Source: Klebsiella michiganensis
GTDB taxonomy: Bacteria > Pseudomonadota > Gammaproteobacteria > Enterobacterales > Enterobacteriaceae
Length of the DNA stretch: 64,000 nt
Reading direction: 5' to 3'
NCBI GenBank assembly: GCA_000963575.1
Contig: CP011077.1
Location: 744,001-808,000 of the forward strand
In this document: one piece after another, positions 16,315 through 23,264 of the stretch
How the letters are laid out: each line of letters starts with the position of its first letter
Numbering within the stretch: position 1 is the stretch's first letter
The notes under the pieces: model-generated
What the model was told of the DNA's origin: nothing
Seen by the model: only the letters and a program-made list of their open reading frames with translations
Databases searched by the model: none
Position numbers and translations under genes: made by a program

Positions 16315-18978
16315 ATGTCAGAACGTTTCCCAAATGACGTGGATCCGATTGAAACTCGCGACTGGCTACAGGCGATCGAATCGGTTATCCGTGAAGAAGG
16401 TGTTGAGCGTGCACAGTATCTGATCGATCAGCTGCTGTCCGAGGCTAGCAAAGGCGGCGTGAAAGTTGCTGCTTCAGCTGGTGCTCGCAACTATGTAAAC
16501 ACCATTGCCGTTGAAGACGAACCGGAATACCCGGGCAATCTGGATCTGGAACGCCGTATTCGTTCAGCTATCCGCTGGAACGCCATCATGACCGTTCTGC
16601 GCGCATCCAAAAAAGATCTGGAACTGGGCGGCCACATGGCATCCTTCCAGTCTTCTGCGACCGTTTACGAAGTGTGCTTCAACCACTTCTTCCGTGCAGC
16701 TAACGAGAAAGACGGCGGCGATCTGGTGTACTTCCAGGGCCACATCTCTCCGGGCATCTATGCACGCGCTTTCCTTGAAGGCCGCCTGACCGAAGAGCAG
16801 ATGAACAATTTCCGTCAGGAAGTTCACGGTAAAGGTCTGTCTTCTTACCCGCACCCTAAACTGATGCCAGAATTCTGGCAGTTCCCGACCGTTTCCATGG
16901 GGCTGGGCCCAATCGGTGCTATCTACCAGGCTAAGTTCCTGAAATATCTGGAACACCGTGGTCTGAAAGATACCTCCGAGCAAACCGTTTACGCCTTCCT
17001 GGGCGACGGTGAAATGGATGAGCCAGAATCTAAAGGTGCGATCACCATCGCGACCCGCGAGAAGCTGGACAACCTGTGCTTCATCATCAACTGTAACCTG
17101 CAGCGTCTGGATGGTCCGGTCACCGGTAACGGCAAGATCATCAACGAACTGGAAGGCATCTTCAGCGGTGCTGGCTGGAACGTTATTAAAGTGATGTGGG
17201 GCGGTCGTTGGGATGAGCTGCTGCGTAAAGATACCAGCGGTAAACTGATCCAACTGATGAACGAAACCGTTGACGGTGACTACCAGACCTTCAAATCCAA
17301 AGACGGCGCTTACGTTCGTGAGCACTTCTTCGGCAAATACCCTGAAACCGCAGCGCTGGTTGCAGACTGGACTGATGAGCAGATCTGGGCCCTGAACCGC
17401 GGTGGTCACGATCCGAAGAAAGTCTATGCTGCACTGAAAAAAGCGCAGGAAACTAAAGGTAAAGCGACCGTTATCCTGGCCCACACCATCAAAGGTTACG
17501 GCATGGGCGATACCGCAGAAGGTAAAAACATCGCTCACCAGGTGAAGAAAATGAACATGGACGGCGTGCGTTACATCCGCGACCGTTTCAACGTTCCAGT
17601 AACCGATGAGCAGGTAGAAAACCTGTCTTACATCACCTTCCCTGAAGGCTCTGAAGAGCACAAGTACCTGCACGAACGTCGTCAGGCGCTGAAAGGCTAT
17701 CTGCCAGCTCGTCAGCCAAACTTCTCCGAAAAACTGGAACTGCCTGCGCTGGAAGACTTCTCTCAGCTGCTGGAAGAACAGAACAAAGAGATCTCCACCA
17801 CCATCGCCTTCGTTCGTGCCCTGAACGTGATGCTGAAGAACCCGTCTATCAAAGACCGTCTGGTTCCAATCATCGCCGATGAAGCTCGTACCTTTGGTAT
17901 GGAAGGTCTGTTCCGTCAGATCGGTATCTACAGCCCGAACGGCCAGCAGTACACCCCGCAGGACCGTGAGCAGGTTGCATACTATAAAGAAGACGAGAAA
18001 GGCCAGATTCTGCAGGAAGGGATCAACGAACTGGGTGCTGGCGCATCCTGGCTGGCTGCTGCGACCTCTTACAGCACCAACAACCTGCCGATGATTCCGT
18101 TCTACATCTACTACTCCATGTTCGGTTTCCAGCGTATCGGTGACCTGTGCTGGCAGGCTGGCGACCAACAGGCTCGCGGCTTCCTGGTCGGCGGGACTTC
18201 CGGTCGTACGACTCTGAACGGTGAAGGTCTGCAGCACGAAGATGGCCACAGCCATATTCAGTCTCTGACTATCCCTAACTGTATCTCTTACGATCCGTCT
18301 TACGCGTACGAAGTGGCTGTCATCATGCACGACGGTCTGACCCGTATGTACGGTGAAGCGCAAGAGAACATTTACTACTACATCACCACCCTGAACGAAA
18401 ACTATCACATGCCGGCTATGCCAGCAGGTGCCGAGGAAGGTATCCGTAAAGGTATCTACAAACTCGAAACCGTTGCAGGTAGCAAAGGTAAAGTTCAGCT
18501 GTTGGGCTCCGGTTCTATCCTGCGTCACGTTCGTGAAGCAGCACAGATCCTGGCGAACGACTACGGCGTGGGCTCTGACGTGTACAGCGTAACTTCCTTC
18601 ACCGAACTGGCTCGTGATGGCCAGGATTGTGAGCGCTGGAACATGCTGCACCCAATGGAAACTCCGCGCGTTCCGTACATTGCTCAGGTGATGAACGACG
18701 CTCCAGCGGTAGCTTCTACTGACTATATGAAACTGTTCGCAGAGCAGGTTCGCACTTACGTACCAGCTGATGATTATCGCGTACTGGGTACCGATGGCTT
18801 CGGTCGTTCTGACAGCCGCGAAAACCTGCGTCACCACTTCGAAGTTGATGCTTCTTACGTGGTTGTAGCAGCCCTGGGCGAACTGGCTAAACGTGGTGAA
18901 ATCGATAAGAAAGTGGTTGCAGACGCAATTACCAAATTCAACATCGATGCAGAAAAAGTTAACCCGCGTCTGGCGTAA
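16315..18978 (+). CDS. aceE: AceE, pyruvate dehydrogenase E1 component
   Basis: 887 residues, the E. coli length. This homodimeric, thiamine-diphosphate-dependent E1 decarboxylates pyruvate and reductively acetylates the lipoyl groups of AceF. The ThDP motif begins at GDGEMDEPESKGA and ends around NCNLQRLDGPVTGN. The active-site region HTIKGYGMGDTAEGKNIAHQ and the C-terminal GTDGFGRSDSRENLRHHFEVD are intact. AAGGAA precedes the ATG. aceF follows after 14 bases in the same operon. Confidence 0.98.
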   Translation: MSERFPNDVDPIETRDWLQAIESVIREEGVERAQYLIDQLLSEASKGGVKVAASAGARNYVNTIAVEDEPEYPGNLDLERRIRSAIRWNAIMTVLRASKKDLELGGHMASFQSSATVYEVCFNHFFRAANEKDGGDLVYFQGHISPGIYARAFLEGRLTEEQMNNFRQEVHGKGLSSYPHPKLMPEFWQFPTVSMGLGPIGAIYQAKFLKYLEHRGLKDTSEQTVYAFLGDGEMDEPESKGAITIATREKLDNLCFIINCNLQRLDGPVTGNGKIINELEGIFSGAGWNVIKVMWGGRWDELLRKDTSGKLIQLMNETVDGDYQTFKSKDGAYVREHFFGKYPETAALVADWTDEQIWALNRGGHDPKKVYAALKKAQETKGKATVILAHTIKGYGMGDTAEGKNIAHQVKKMNMDGVRYIRDRFNVPVTDEQVENLSYITFPEGSEEHKYLHERRQALKGYLPARQPNFSEKLELPALEDFSQLLEEQNKEISTTIAFVRALNVMLKNPSIKDRLVPIIADEARTFGMEGLFRQIGIYSPNGQQYTPQDREQVAYYKEDEKGQILQEGINELGAGASWLAAATSYSTNNLPMIPFYIYYSMFGFQRIGDLCWQAGDQQARGFLVGGTSGRTTLNGEGLQHEDGHSHIQSLTIPNCISYDPSYAYEVAVIMHDGLTRMYGEAQENIYYYITTLNENYHMPAMPAGAEEGIRKGIYKLETVAGSKGKVQLLGSGSILRHVREAAQILANDYGVGSDVYSVTSFTELARDGQDCERWNMLHPMETPRVPYIAQVMNDAPAVASTDYMKLFAEQVRTYVPADDYRVLGTDGFGRSDSRENLRHHFEVDASYVVVAALGELAKRGEIDKKVVADAITKFNIDAEKVNPRLA

Positions 18979-18992
18979 GAGGTAAAGAGACA

Positions 18993-20879
18993 ATGGCTAT
19001 CGAAATCAAAGTACCAGACATCGGCGCTGATGAAGTTGAAATCACCGAGATTCTGGTCAAAGTTGGCGACAAAGTTGAAGCTGAACAGTCGCTGATCACT
19101 GTAGAAGGCGACAAAGCCTCTATGGAAGTTCCGTCTCCACAGGCTGGCGTCGTAAAAGAGATCAAAGTCTCTGTCGGCGACAAAACCGAGACTGGCAAAC
19201 TGATCATGATTTTCGATTCCGCCGAAGGTGCAGCAGCCGCTGCACCTGCTAAGGCTGAAGAGAAGAAAGAAGCCGCTCCGGCCGCAGCACCTGCTGCAGC
19301 GAGCGCGAAAGACGTTAACGTGCCAGACATCGGCGGTGACGAAGTAGAAGTTACCGAGATCATGGTGAAAGTGGGCGACACCGTTGCCGCTGAACAGTCT
19401 CTTATCACCGTAGAAGGCGACAAAGCCTCTATGGAAGTACCTGCTCCGTTCGCGGGCGTGGTTAAAGAGATCAAAATCAGCACCGGCGACAAAGTGTCTA
19501 CCGGCTCTCTGATCATGGTCTTCGAAGTGGCGGGTGCTGCACCTGCCGCCGCGCCTGCACAGGCTGCAGCTCCGGCTGCTGCTGCACCTGCGTCTACCGG
19601 CTCTAAAGAAGTTAACGTACCGGATATCGGCGGTGACGAAGTAGAAGTCACTGAAGTGATGGTTAAAGTGGGCGACAAAGTTGCCGCTGAGCAGTCACTG
19701 ATCACCGTTGAGGGCGACAAAGCTTCCATGGAAGTGCCTGCGCCATTCGCCGGTACCGTGAAAGAAATCAAAATCAGCACCGGCGACAAAGTTTCCACCG
19801 GTTCCCTGATCATGGTCTTCGAAGTGGAAGGCGCTGCGCCTGCTGCGGCTCCGGCTGCTGCTCCAGCCGCTCCAGCTGCCGCGGCACCAGCCCCGGCTGC
19901 TAAAGCTGCTGCACCTGCTGCTAAAGCAGAAGGCAAATCTGAATTCGCTGAAAACGACGCGTACGTTCATGCGACACCGCTGATTCGTCGTCTGGCTCGT
20001 GAGTTCGGCGTTAACCTGGCGAAAGTGAAAGGTACAGGCCGTAAGGGTCGTATCCTGCGCGAAGACGTTCAGGCATACGTGAAAGACGCTGTTAAGCGCG
20101 CTGAAGCAGCTCCGGCTGCAACTGGCGGCGGTCTGCCAGGCATGCTGCCATGGCCGAAAGTTGATTTCAGTAAGTTCGGCGAGATCGAAGAAGTGGAAAT
20201 GGGCCGTATCCAGAAAATCTCTGGTGCTAACCTGAGCCGTAACTGGGTGATGATCCCGCACGTTACCCACTTCGACAAAACCGACATCACCGATCTGGAA
20301 GCGTTCCGTAAGCAGCAGAATGACGAAGCCGCCAAGCGCAAGCTGGACGTGAAGTTCACCCCTGTGGTGTTCATCATGAAAGCCGTTGCTGCTGCGCTGG
20401 AGCAGATGCCTCGCTTCAACAGCTCCCTGTCCGAAGATGGTCAGAAGCTGACGCTGAAAAAATACATCAACATCGGTGTGGCGGTTGATACCCCGAATGG
20501 TCTGGTTGTTCCGGTCTTCAAAGACGTGAACAAGAAGAGCATCACCGAGCTGTCTCGCGAACTGATGGCTATCTCCAAGAAAGCTCGCGACGGCAAGCTG
20601 ACCGCTGGCGAAATGCAGGGCGGCTGCTTCACCATCTCCAGCCTGGGCGGCATCGGGACAACTCACTTCGCGCCGATTGTTAACGCGCCAGAAGTGGCTA
20701 TCCTGGGTGTCTCCAAGTCTGCGATGGAGCCGGTCTGGAACGGTAAAGAGTTCACGCCGCGTCTGATGATGCCAATGTCTCTTTCCTTCGACCACCGCGT
20801 AATCGACGGCGCTGATGGGGCTCGCTTTATCACCATCATCAACAATATGCTGTCTGATATTCGCCGCCTGGTGATGTAA
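18993..20879 (+). CDS. aceF: AceF, dihydrolipoamide acetyltransferase (PDH E2)
   Basis: 628 residues. It has three tandem N-terminal lipoyl domains with modifiable lysines at K41, K144 and K243, each in EGDKASMEV, joined by Ala/Pro-rich flexible linkers. A peripheral E1/E3-binding domain (about 325-365, ATPLIRRLAREFGVNLAKVKGTG) and the catalytic acetyltransferase domain follow; the catalytic HRVIDGADG has H601 and D605. AceF forms the 24-mer core of the complex. The near-identical lipoyl repeats are an obvious site for recombination; the E. coli protein has the same number. Confidence 0.98.
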   Translation: MAIEIKVPDIGADEVEITEILVKVGDKVEAEQSLITVEGDKASMEVPSPQAGVVKEIKVSVGDKTETGKLIMIFDSAEGAAAAAPAKAEEKKEAAPAAAPAAASAKDVNVPDIGGDEVEVTEIMVKVGDTVAAEQSLITVEGDKASMEVPAPFAGVVKEIKISTGDKVSTGSLIMVFEVAGAAPAAAPAQAAAPAAAAPASTGSKEVNVPDIGGDEVEVTEVMVKVGDKVAAEQSLITVEGDKASMEVPAPFAGTVKEIKISTGDKVSTGSLIMVFEVEGAAPAAAPAAAPAAPAAAAPAPAAKAAAPAAKAEGKSEFAENDAYVHATPLIRRLAREFGVNLAKVKGTGRKGRILREDVQAYVKDAVKRAEAAPAATGGGLPGMLPWPKVDFSKFGEIEEVEMGRIQKISGANLSRNWVMIPHVTHFDKTDITDLEAFRKQQNDEAAKRKLDVKFTPVVFIMKAVAAALEQMPRFNSSLSEDGQKLTLKKYINIGVAVDTPNGLVVPVFKDVNKKSITELSRELMAISKKARDGKLTAGEMQGGCFTISSLGGIGTTHFAPIVNAPEVAILGVSKSAMEPVWNGKEFTPRLMMPMSLSFDHRVIDGADGARFITIINNMLSDIRRLVM

Positions 20880-20883
20880 TTGA

Positions 20884-20910
20884 AAAGCCGGCCAATCGGC
20901 CGGCTTTTTT
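20884..20910 (+). terminator. Terminator after aceF
   Basis: AAAGCCGGCC-aatc-GGCCGGCTTTTTT is a perfect stem with a T-run beginning a few bases after the aceF stop. It separates lpd, which has its own promoter region, from aceEF. Confidence 0.9.
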
Positions 20911-20976
20911 CTGGTAATCTCATAAGGTTTATGAGGTTATTGGTGAAAGCGACAATTCGTGAGCCGTTTGTTGTTT

Positions 20977-20996
20977 CAAAATTGTTAACAATTTTG
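20977..20996. promoter_or_regulatory. 20-bp perfect palindrome upstream of lpd
   Basis: CAAAATTGTTAACAATTTTG is its own reverse complement. It lies about 60-80 bases upstream of the lpd start, where E. coli lpd has its own promoter and an ArcA-responsive region. The TGTTAA content resembles ArcA direct-repeat half sites, but which protein binds here is inference. Confidence 0.55.
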
Positions 20997-21054
20997 TAAA
21001 CTGCGGGCGGATAGAACGACCCGGTGGACGACGGGTATAAATTAAGAGGTCATG

Positions 21055-22479
21055 ATGAGCACAGAAATCAAAACTCAGGTCGTAGTACTTGGGGCAGGCC
21101 CGGCAGGTTACTCCGCAGCATTCCGCGCCGCGGATTTAGGTCTGGAAACCGTCATCGTAGAGCGTTACAGCACCCTTGGTGGTGTTTGTCTGAACGTCGG
21201 CTGTATCCCTTCTAAAGCGCTGCTGCACGTTGCTAAAGTTATCGAAGAAGCAAAAGCACTGGCCGAACACGGCATCGTTTTCGGTGAGCCGAAAACCGAT
21301 ATCGACAAAATTCGTACCTGGAAAGAGAAAGTTATCACTCAGCTGACCGGCGGTCTGGCGGGTATGGCCAAAGGCCGTAAAGTGAAAGTGGTAAACGGTC
21401 TGGGTAAATTCACCGGGGCTAACACCCTGGAAGTGGAAGGCGAAAACGGTAAAACCGTGATCAACTTCGACAACGCTATCATCGCGGCGGGTTCCCGTCC
21501 GATCGAGCTGCCGTTCATTCCTCATGAAGATCCACGCGTGTGGGATTCCACAGATGCGCTGGAGCTGAAATCCGTACCGAAACGCCTGCTGGTTATGGGC
21601 GGCGGTATCATCGGTCTGGAAATGGGCACCGTGTACCATGCGCTGGGTTCAGATATTGACGTGGTTGAAATGTTTGACCAGGTTATCCCGGCTGCAGACA
21701 AAGACATCGTTAAAGTCTTCACCAAACGCATCAGCAAGAAATTCAACCTGATGCTGGAAACCAAAGTGACTGCCGTTGAAGCGAAAGAAGACGGCATCTA
21801 CGTTTCCATGGAAGGCAAAAAAGCCCCTGCAGAACCTCAGCGTTACGACGCGGTTCTGGTGGCTATCGGCCGCGTGCCGAACGGTAAAAACCTTGATGCT
21901 GGCAAAGCCGGTGTTGAAGTGGACGACCGTGGCTTTATCCGCGTTGATAAGCAGCTGCGCACCAACGTACCTCACATCTTTGCTATCGGCGACATCGTCG
22001 GTCAGCCAATGCTGGCGCACAAAGGTGTTCACGAAGGCCACGTTGCCGCAGAAGTTATCGCCGGGATGAAGCACTACTTCGACCCGAAAGTGATCCCATC
22101 TATCGCTTACACCGAGCCAGAAGTTGCATGGGTTGGCCTGACCGAGAAAGAAGCGAAAGAGAAAGGCATCAGCTATGAAACCGCCACCTTCCCGTGGGCT
22201 GCTTCTGGCCGTGCTATCGCTTCCGACTGCGCGGACGGCATGACCAAGCTTATCTTCGACAAAGAAACTCACCGCGTTATCGGTGGGGCGATTGTCGGGA
22301 CCAACGGCGGCGAGCTGTTGGGCGAAATCGGTCTGGCTATCGAGATGGGCTGTGACGCTGAAGATATCGCGCTCACCATCCACGCTCACCCGACGCTGCA
22401 CGAATCTGTTGGCCTGGCGGCTGAAGTGTTCGAAGGTAGCATCACCGACCTGCCAAACGCCAAAGCGAAGAAAAAGTAA
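21055..22479 (+). CDS. lpd: Lpd, dihydrolipoamide dehydrogenase (E3)
   Basis: 474 residues from the second of two consecutive ATGs, matching E. coli. This FAD disulfide oxidoreductase serves the pyruvate and 2-oxoglutarate dehydrogenase complexes and glycine cleavage. It has the FAD-binding GAGPAGYSAA at the N-terminus, redox cysteines C45 and C50 in GGVCLNVGCIPSK, NAD-binding VMGGGIIGLEMG, a second FAD motif HIFAIGDIVG and the active-site HAHPTLHES (H444/E449 by family numbering). GAGGT precedes the start. Confidence 0.98.
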   Translation: MSTEIKTQVVVLGAGPAGYSAAFRAADLGLETVIVERYSTLGGVCLNVGCIPSKALLHVAKVIEEAKALAEHGIVFGEPKTDIDKIRTWKEKVITQLTGGLAGMAKGRKVKVVNGLGKFTGANTLEVEGENGKTVINFDNAIIAAGSRPIELPFIPHEDPRVWDSTDALELKSVPKRLLVMGGGIIGLEMGTVYHALGSDIDVVEMFDQVIPAADKDIVKVFTKRISKKFNLMLETKVTAVEAKEDGIYVSMEGKKAPAEPQRYDAVLVAIGRVPNGKNLDAGKAGVEVDDRGFIRVDKQLRTNVPHIFAIGDIVGQPMLAHKGVHEGHVAAEVIAGMKHYFDPKVIPSIAYTEPEVAWVGLTEKEAKEKGISYETATFPWAASGRAIASDCADGMTKLIFDKETHRVIGGAIVGTNGGELLGEIGLAIEMGCDAEDIALTIHAHPTLHESVGLAAEVFEGSITDLPNAKAKKK

Positions 22480-22498
22480 CTTTCTGCGTTTGATAAAG

Positions 22499-22523
22499 CG
22501 GCCCTCCGGGGCCGTTTTTTTTT
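22499..22523 (+). terminator. Terminator after lpd
   Basis: CGGCCC-tccg-GGGCCG is followed by nine T, starting 20 bases after the lpd stop. Confidence 0.9.
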
Positions 22524-22530
22524 GGTCTGT

Positions 22531-22555
22531 AAAAAGGCCGCCCTTACGAGCGGCC
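22531..22555 (-). terminator. Minus-strand terminator facing lpd
   Basis: Read on the minus strand: GGCCGC, an 8-base loop, GCGGCC, then TTTTT. It lies directly after the stop of the small minus-strand reading frame at 22562 and is separate from the lpd terminator. This suggests a real minus-strand transcript ends here. Confidence 0.75.
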
Positions 22556-22561
22556 AGTAGC

Positions 22562-22681
22562 TTAATTGCCCAGGTTCAAAACGAACTGAACGCTAATGTC
22601 TGAAATATTCCAGCCACCCTGGCTCAGCGAAAGCTGTGAACCTAACAACAGGAGCAGCGCGTACAGCAAACGCATTTCCAT
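22562..22681 (-). CDS. Putative small membrane or exported protein, unrecognised
   Basis: 39 residues from ATG 22681, or 37 from ATG 22675: a short start, a strongly hydrophobic stretch LLYALLLLLGSQLSLSQG, then GWNISDISVQFVLNLGN. It looks like a signal peptide or single membrane segment with a short beta-like tail. I do not recognise the family. Support comes from the dedicated minus-strand terminator six bases beyond the stop. Against it, the ribosome-binding site is weak (AAGGG about ten bases before the first ATG). In E. coli this interval carries yacH instead. An RNA without a protein remains possible. Confidence 0.45.
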   Translation of the reverse strand: MEMRLLYALLLLLGSQLSLSQGGWNISDISVQFVLNLGN

Positions 22682-23025
22682 TGCGTGTATACCCTTTTGG
22701 GCTACGGCGATTCCTTCTTCCCCGGGAAAGGCAGAATCAGGCAAGTGTACGGGACTTACCACGTAGAGCGGTTAGGCTGCTCCCGAACCCGATGACTGGC
22801 TGCTACACCAGCGAAGCAGGCCGTCGTCGAATGTAGGATAAAAGAGTGCGCCCAGATATGGAGATTTTAAGTTTGCAGTGGCTTACATCCTCTTTTAGAG
22901 GGTTGTTCGCAAAATGAGCAATATACCTTGCAACCACAAACTCATAAGGGCATTATCGTTCTCGTACTGGACTTGCCACAAAACATCTCCTGTCATCGTG
23001 TGCTACCACTTTGTCAGGGCAAACG

Positions 23026-23048
23026 AACCGCCGAAAGGCGGTTTTTTT
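23026..23048 (+). terminator. Orphan rho-independent terminator upstream of acnB
   Basis: AACCGCC-gaaa-GGCGGTT with a stable GNRA-type tetraloop, then a T-run to 23048. The nearest plus-strand gene end (lpd) already has its own terminator 500 bases earlier. It could end a small RNA starting somewhere between 22850 and 22970, or act as an attenuator. Confidence 0.8.
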
Positions 23049-23130
23049 GTGTCTGAAGGTCATATCAAAAAGTAATCTATTCCCCCTTAACGATTCAGCA
23101 AGGTTTTAATGTTGCTTTTTTGTAAACAGA

Positions 23131-23159
23131 TTAACACCCCCTAAAAATCCTGCTATGCT
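23131..23159 (+). promoter_or_regulatory. acnB promoter
   Basis: TTAACA (23131-23136) and TATGCT (23154-23159) are separated by 17 bases, with TG ahead of the -10 (extended -10). They lie about 105 bases upstream of the acnB start. The surrounding sequence resembles the E. coli acnB promoter region as I remember it. Confidence 0.65.
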
Positions 23160-23264
23160 GCCCGACGCGGTACCGGGCATTTACCCTACAAACTGCTGTC
23201 TCACAGGAGCGTGAAGAGAGAGATCCGGTAGCGCCAAATGACAATGAGAGCGAGGAGAACCGTC

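Larger units (their letters stand above)
22682..23264. other. Intergenic region upstream of acnB with an orphan terminator
   Basis: About 580 bases without a recognisable protein gene. It contains an unassigned rho-independent terminator on the plus strand (23026-23048), A/T-rich sequence, and the acnB promoter region. The terminator has no gene upstream on its own strand after the lpd terminator, which suggests a small RNA. Confidence 0.6.

Noticed and set aside
16564..18993. An 809-codon open frame on the minus strand opposite aceE
   Set aside because: It is the mirror of a highly expressed, codon-biased gene. It has no recognisable domain, and the aceE reading frame is intact and conserved.
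18993..19830. Three tandem near-identical DNA repeats suggestive of an array
   Set aside because: They encode the three lipoyl domains of AceF, with each repeat in frame and a lysine in EGDKASMEV. They are not CRISPR or a mobile repeat.
18959..19936. A 325-codon Ala/Ser/Thr-rich minus-strand frame opposite the aceF lipoyl repeats
   Set aside because: Low-complexity product of the repeated lipoyl domains and linkers read backwards.
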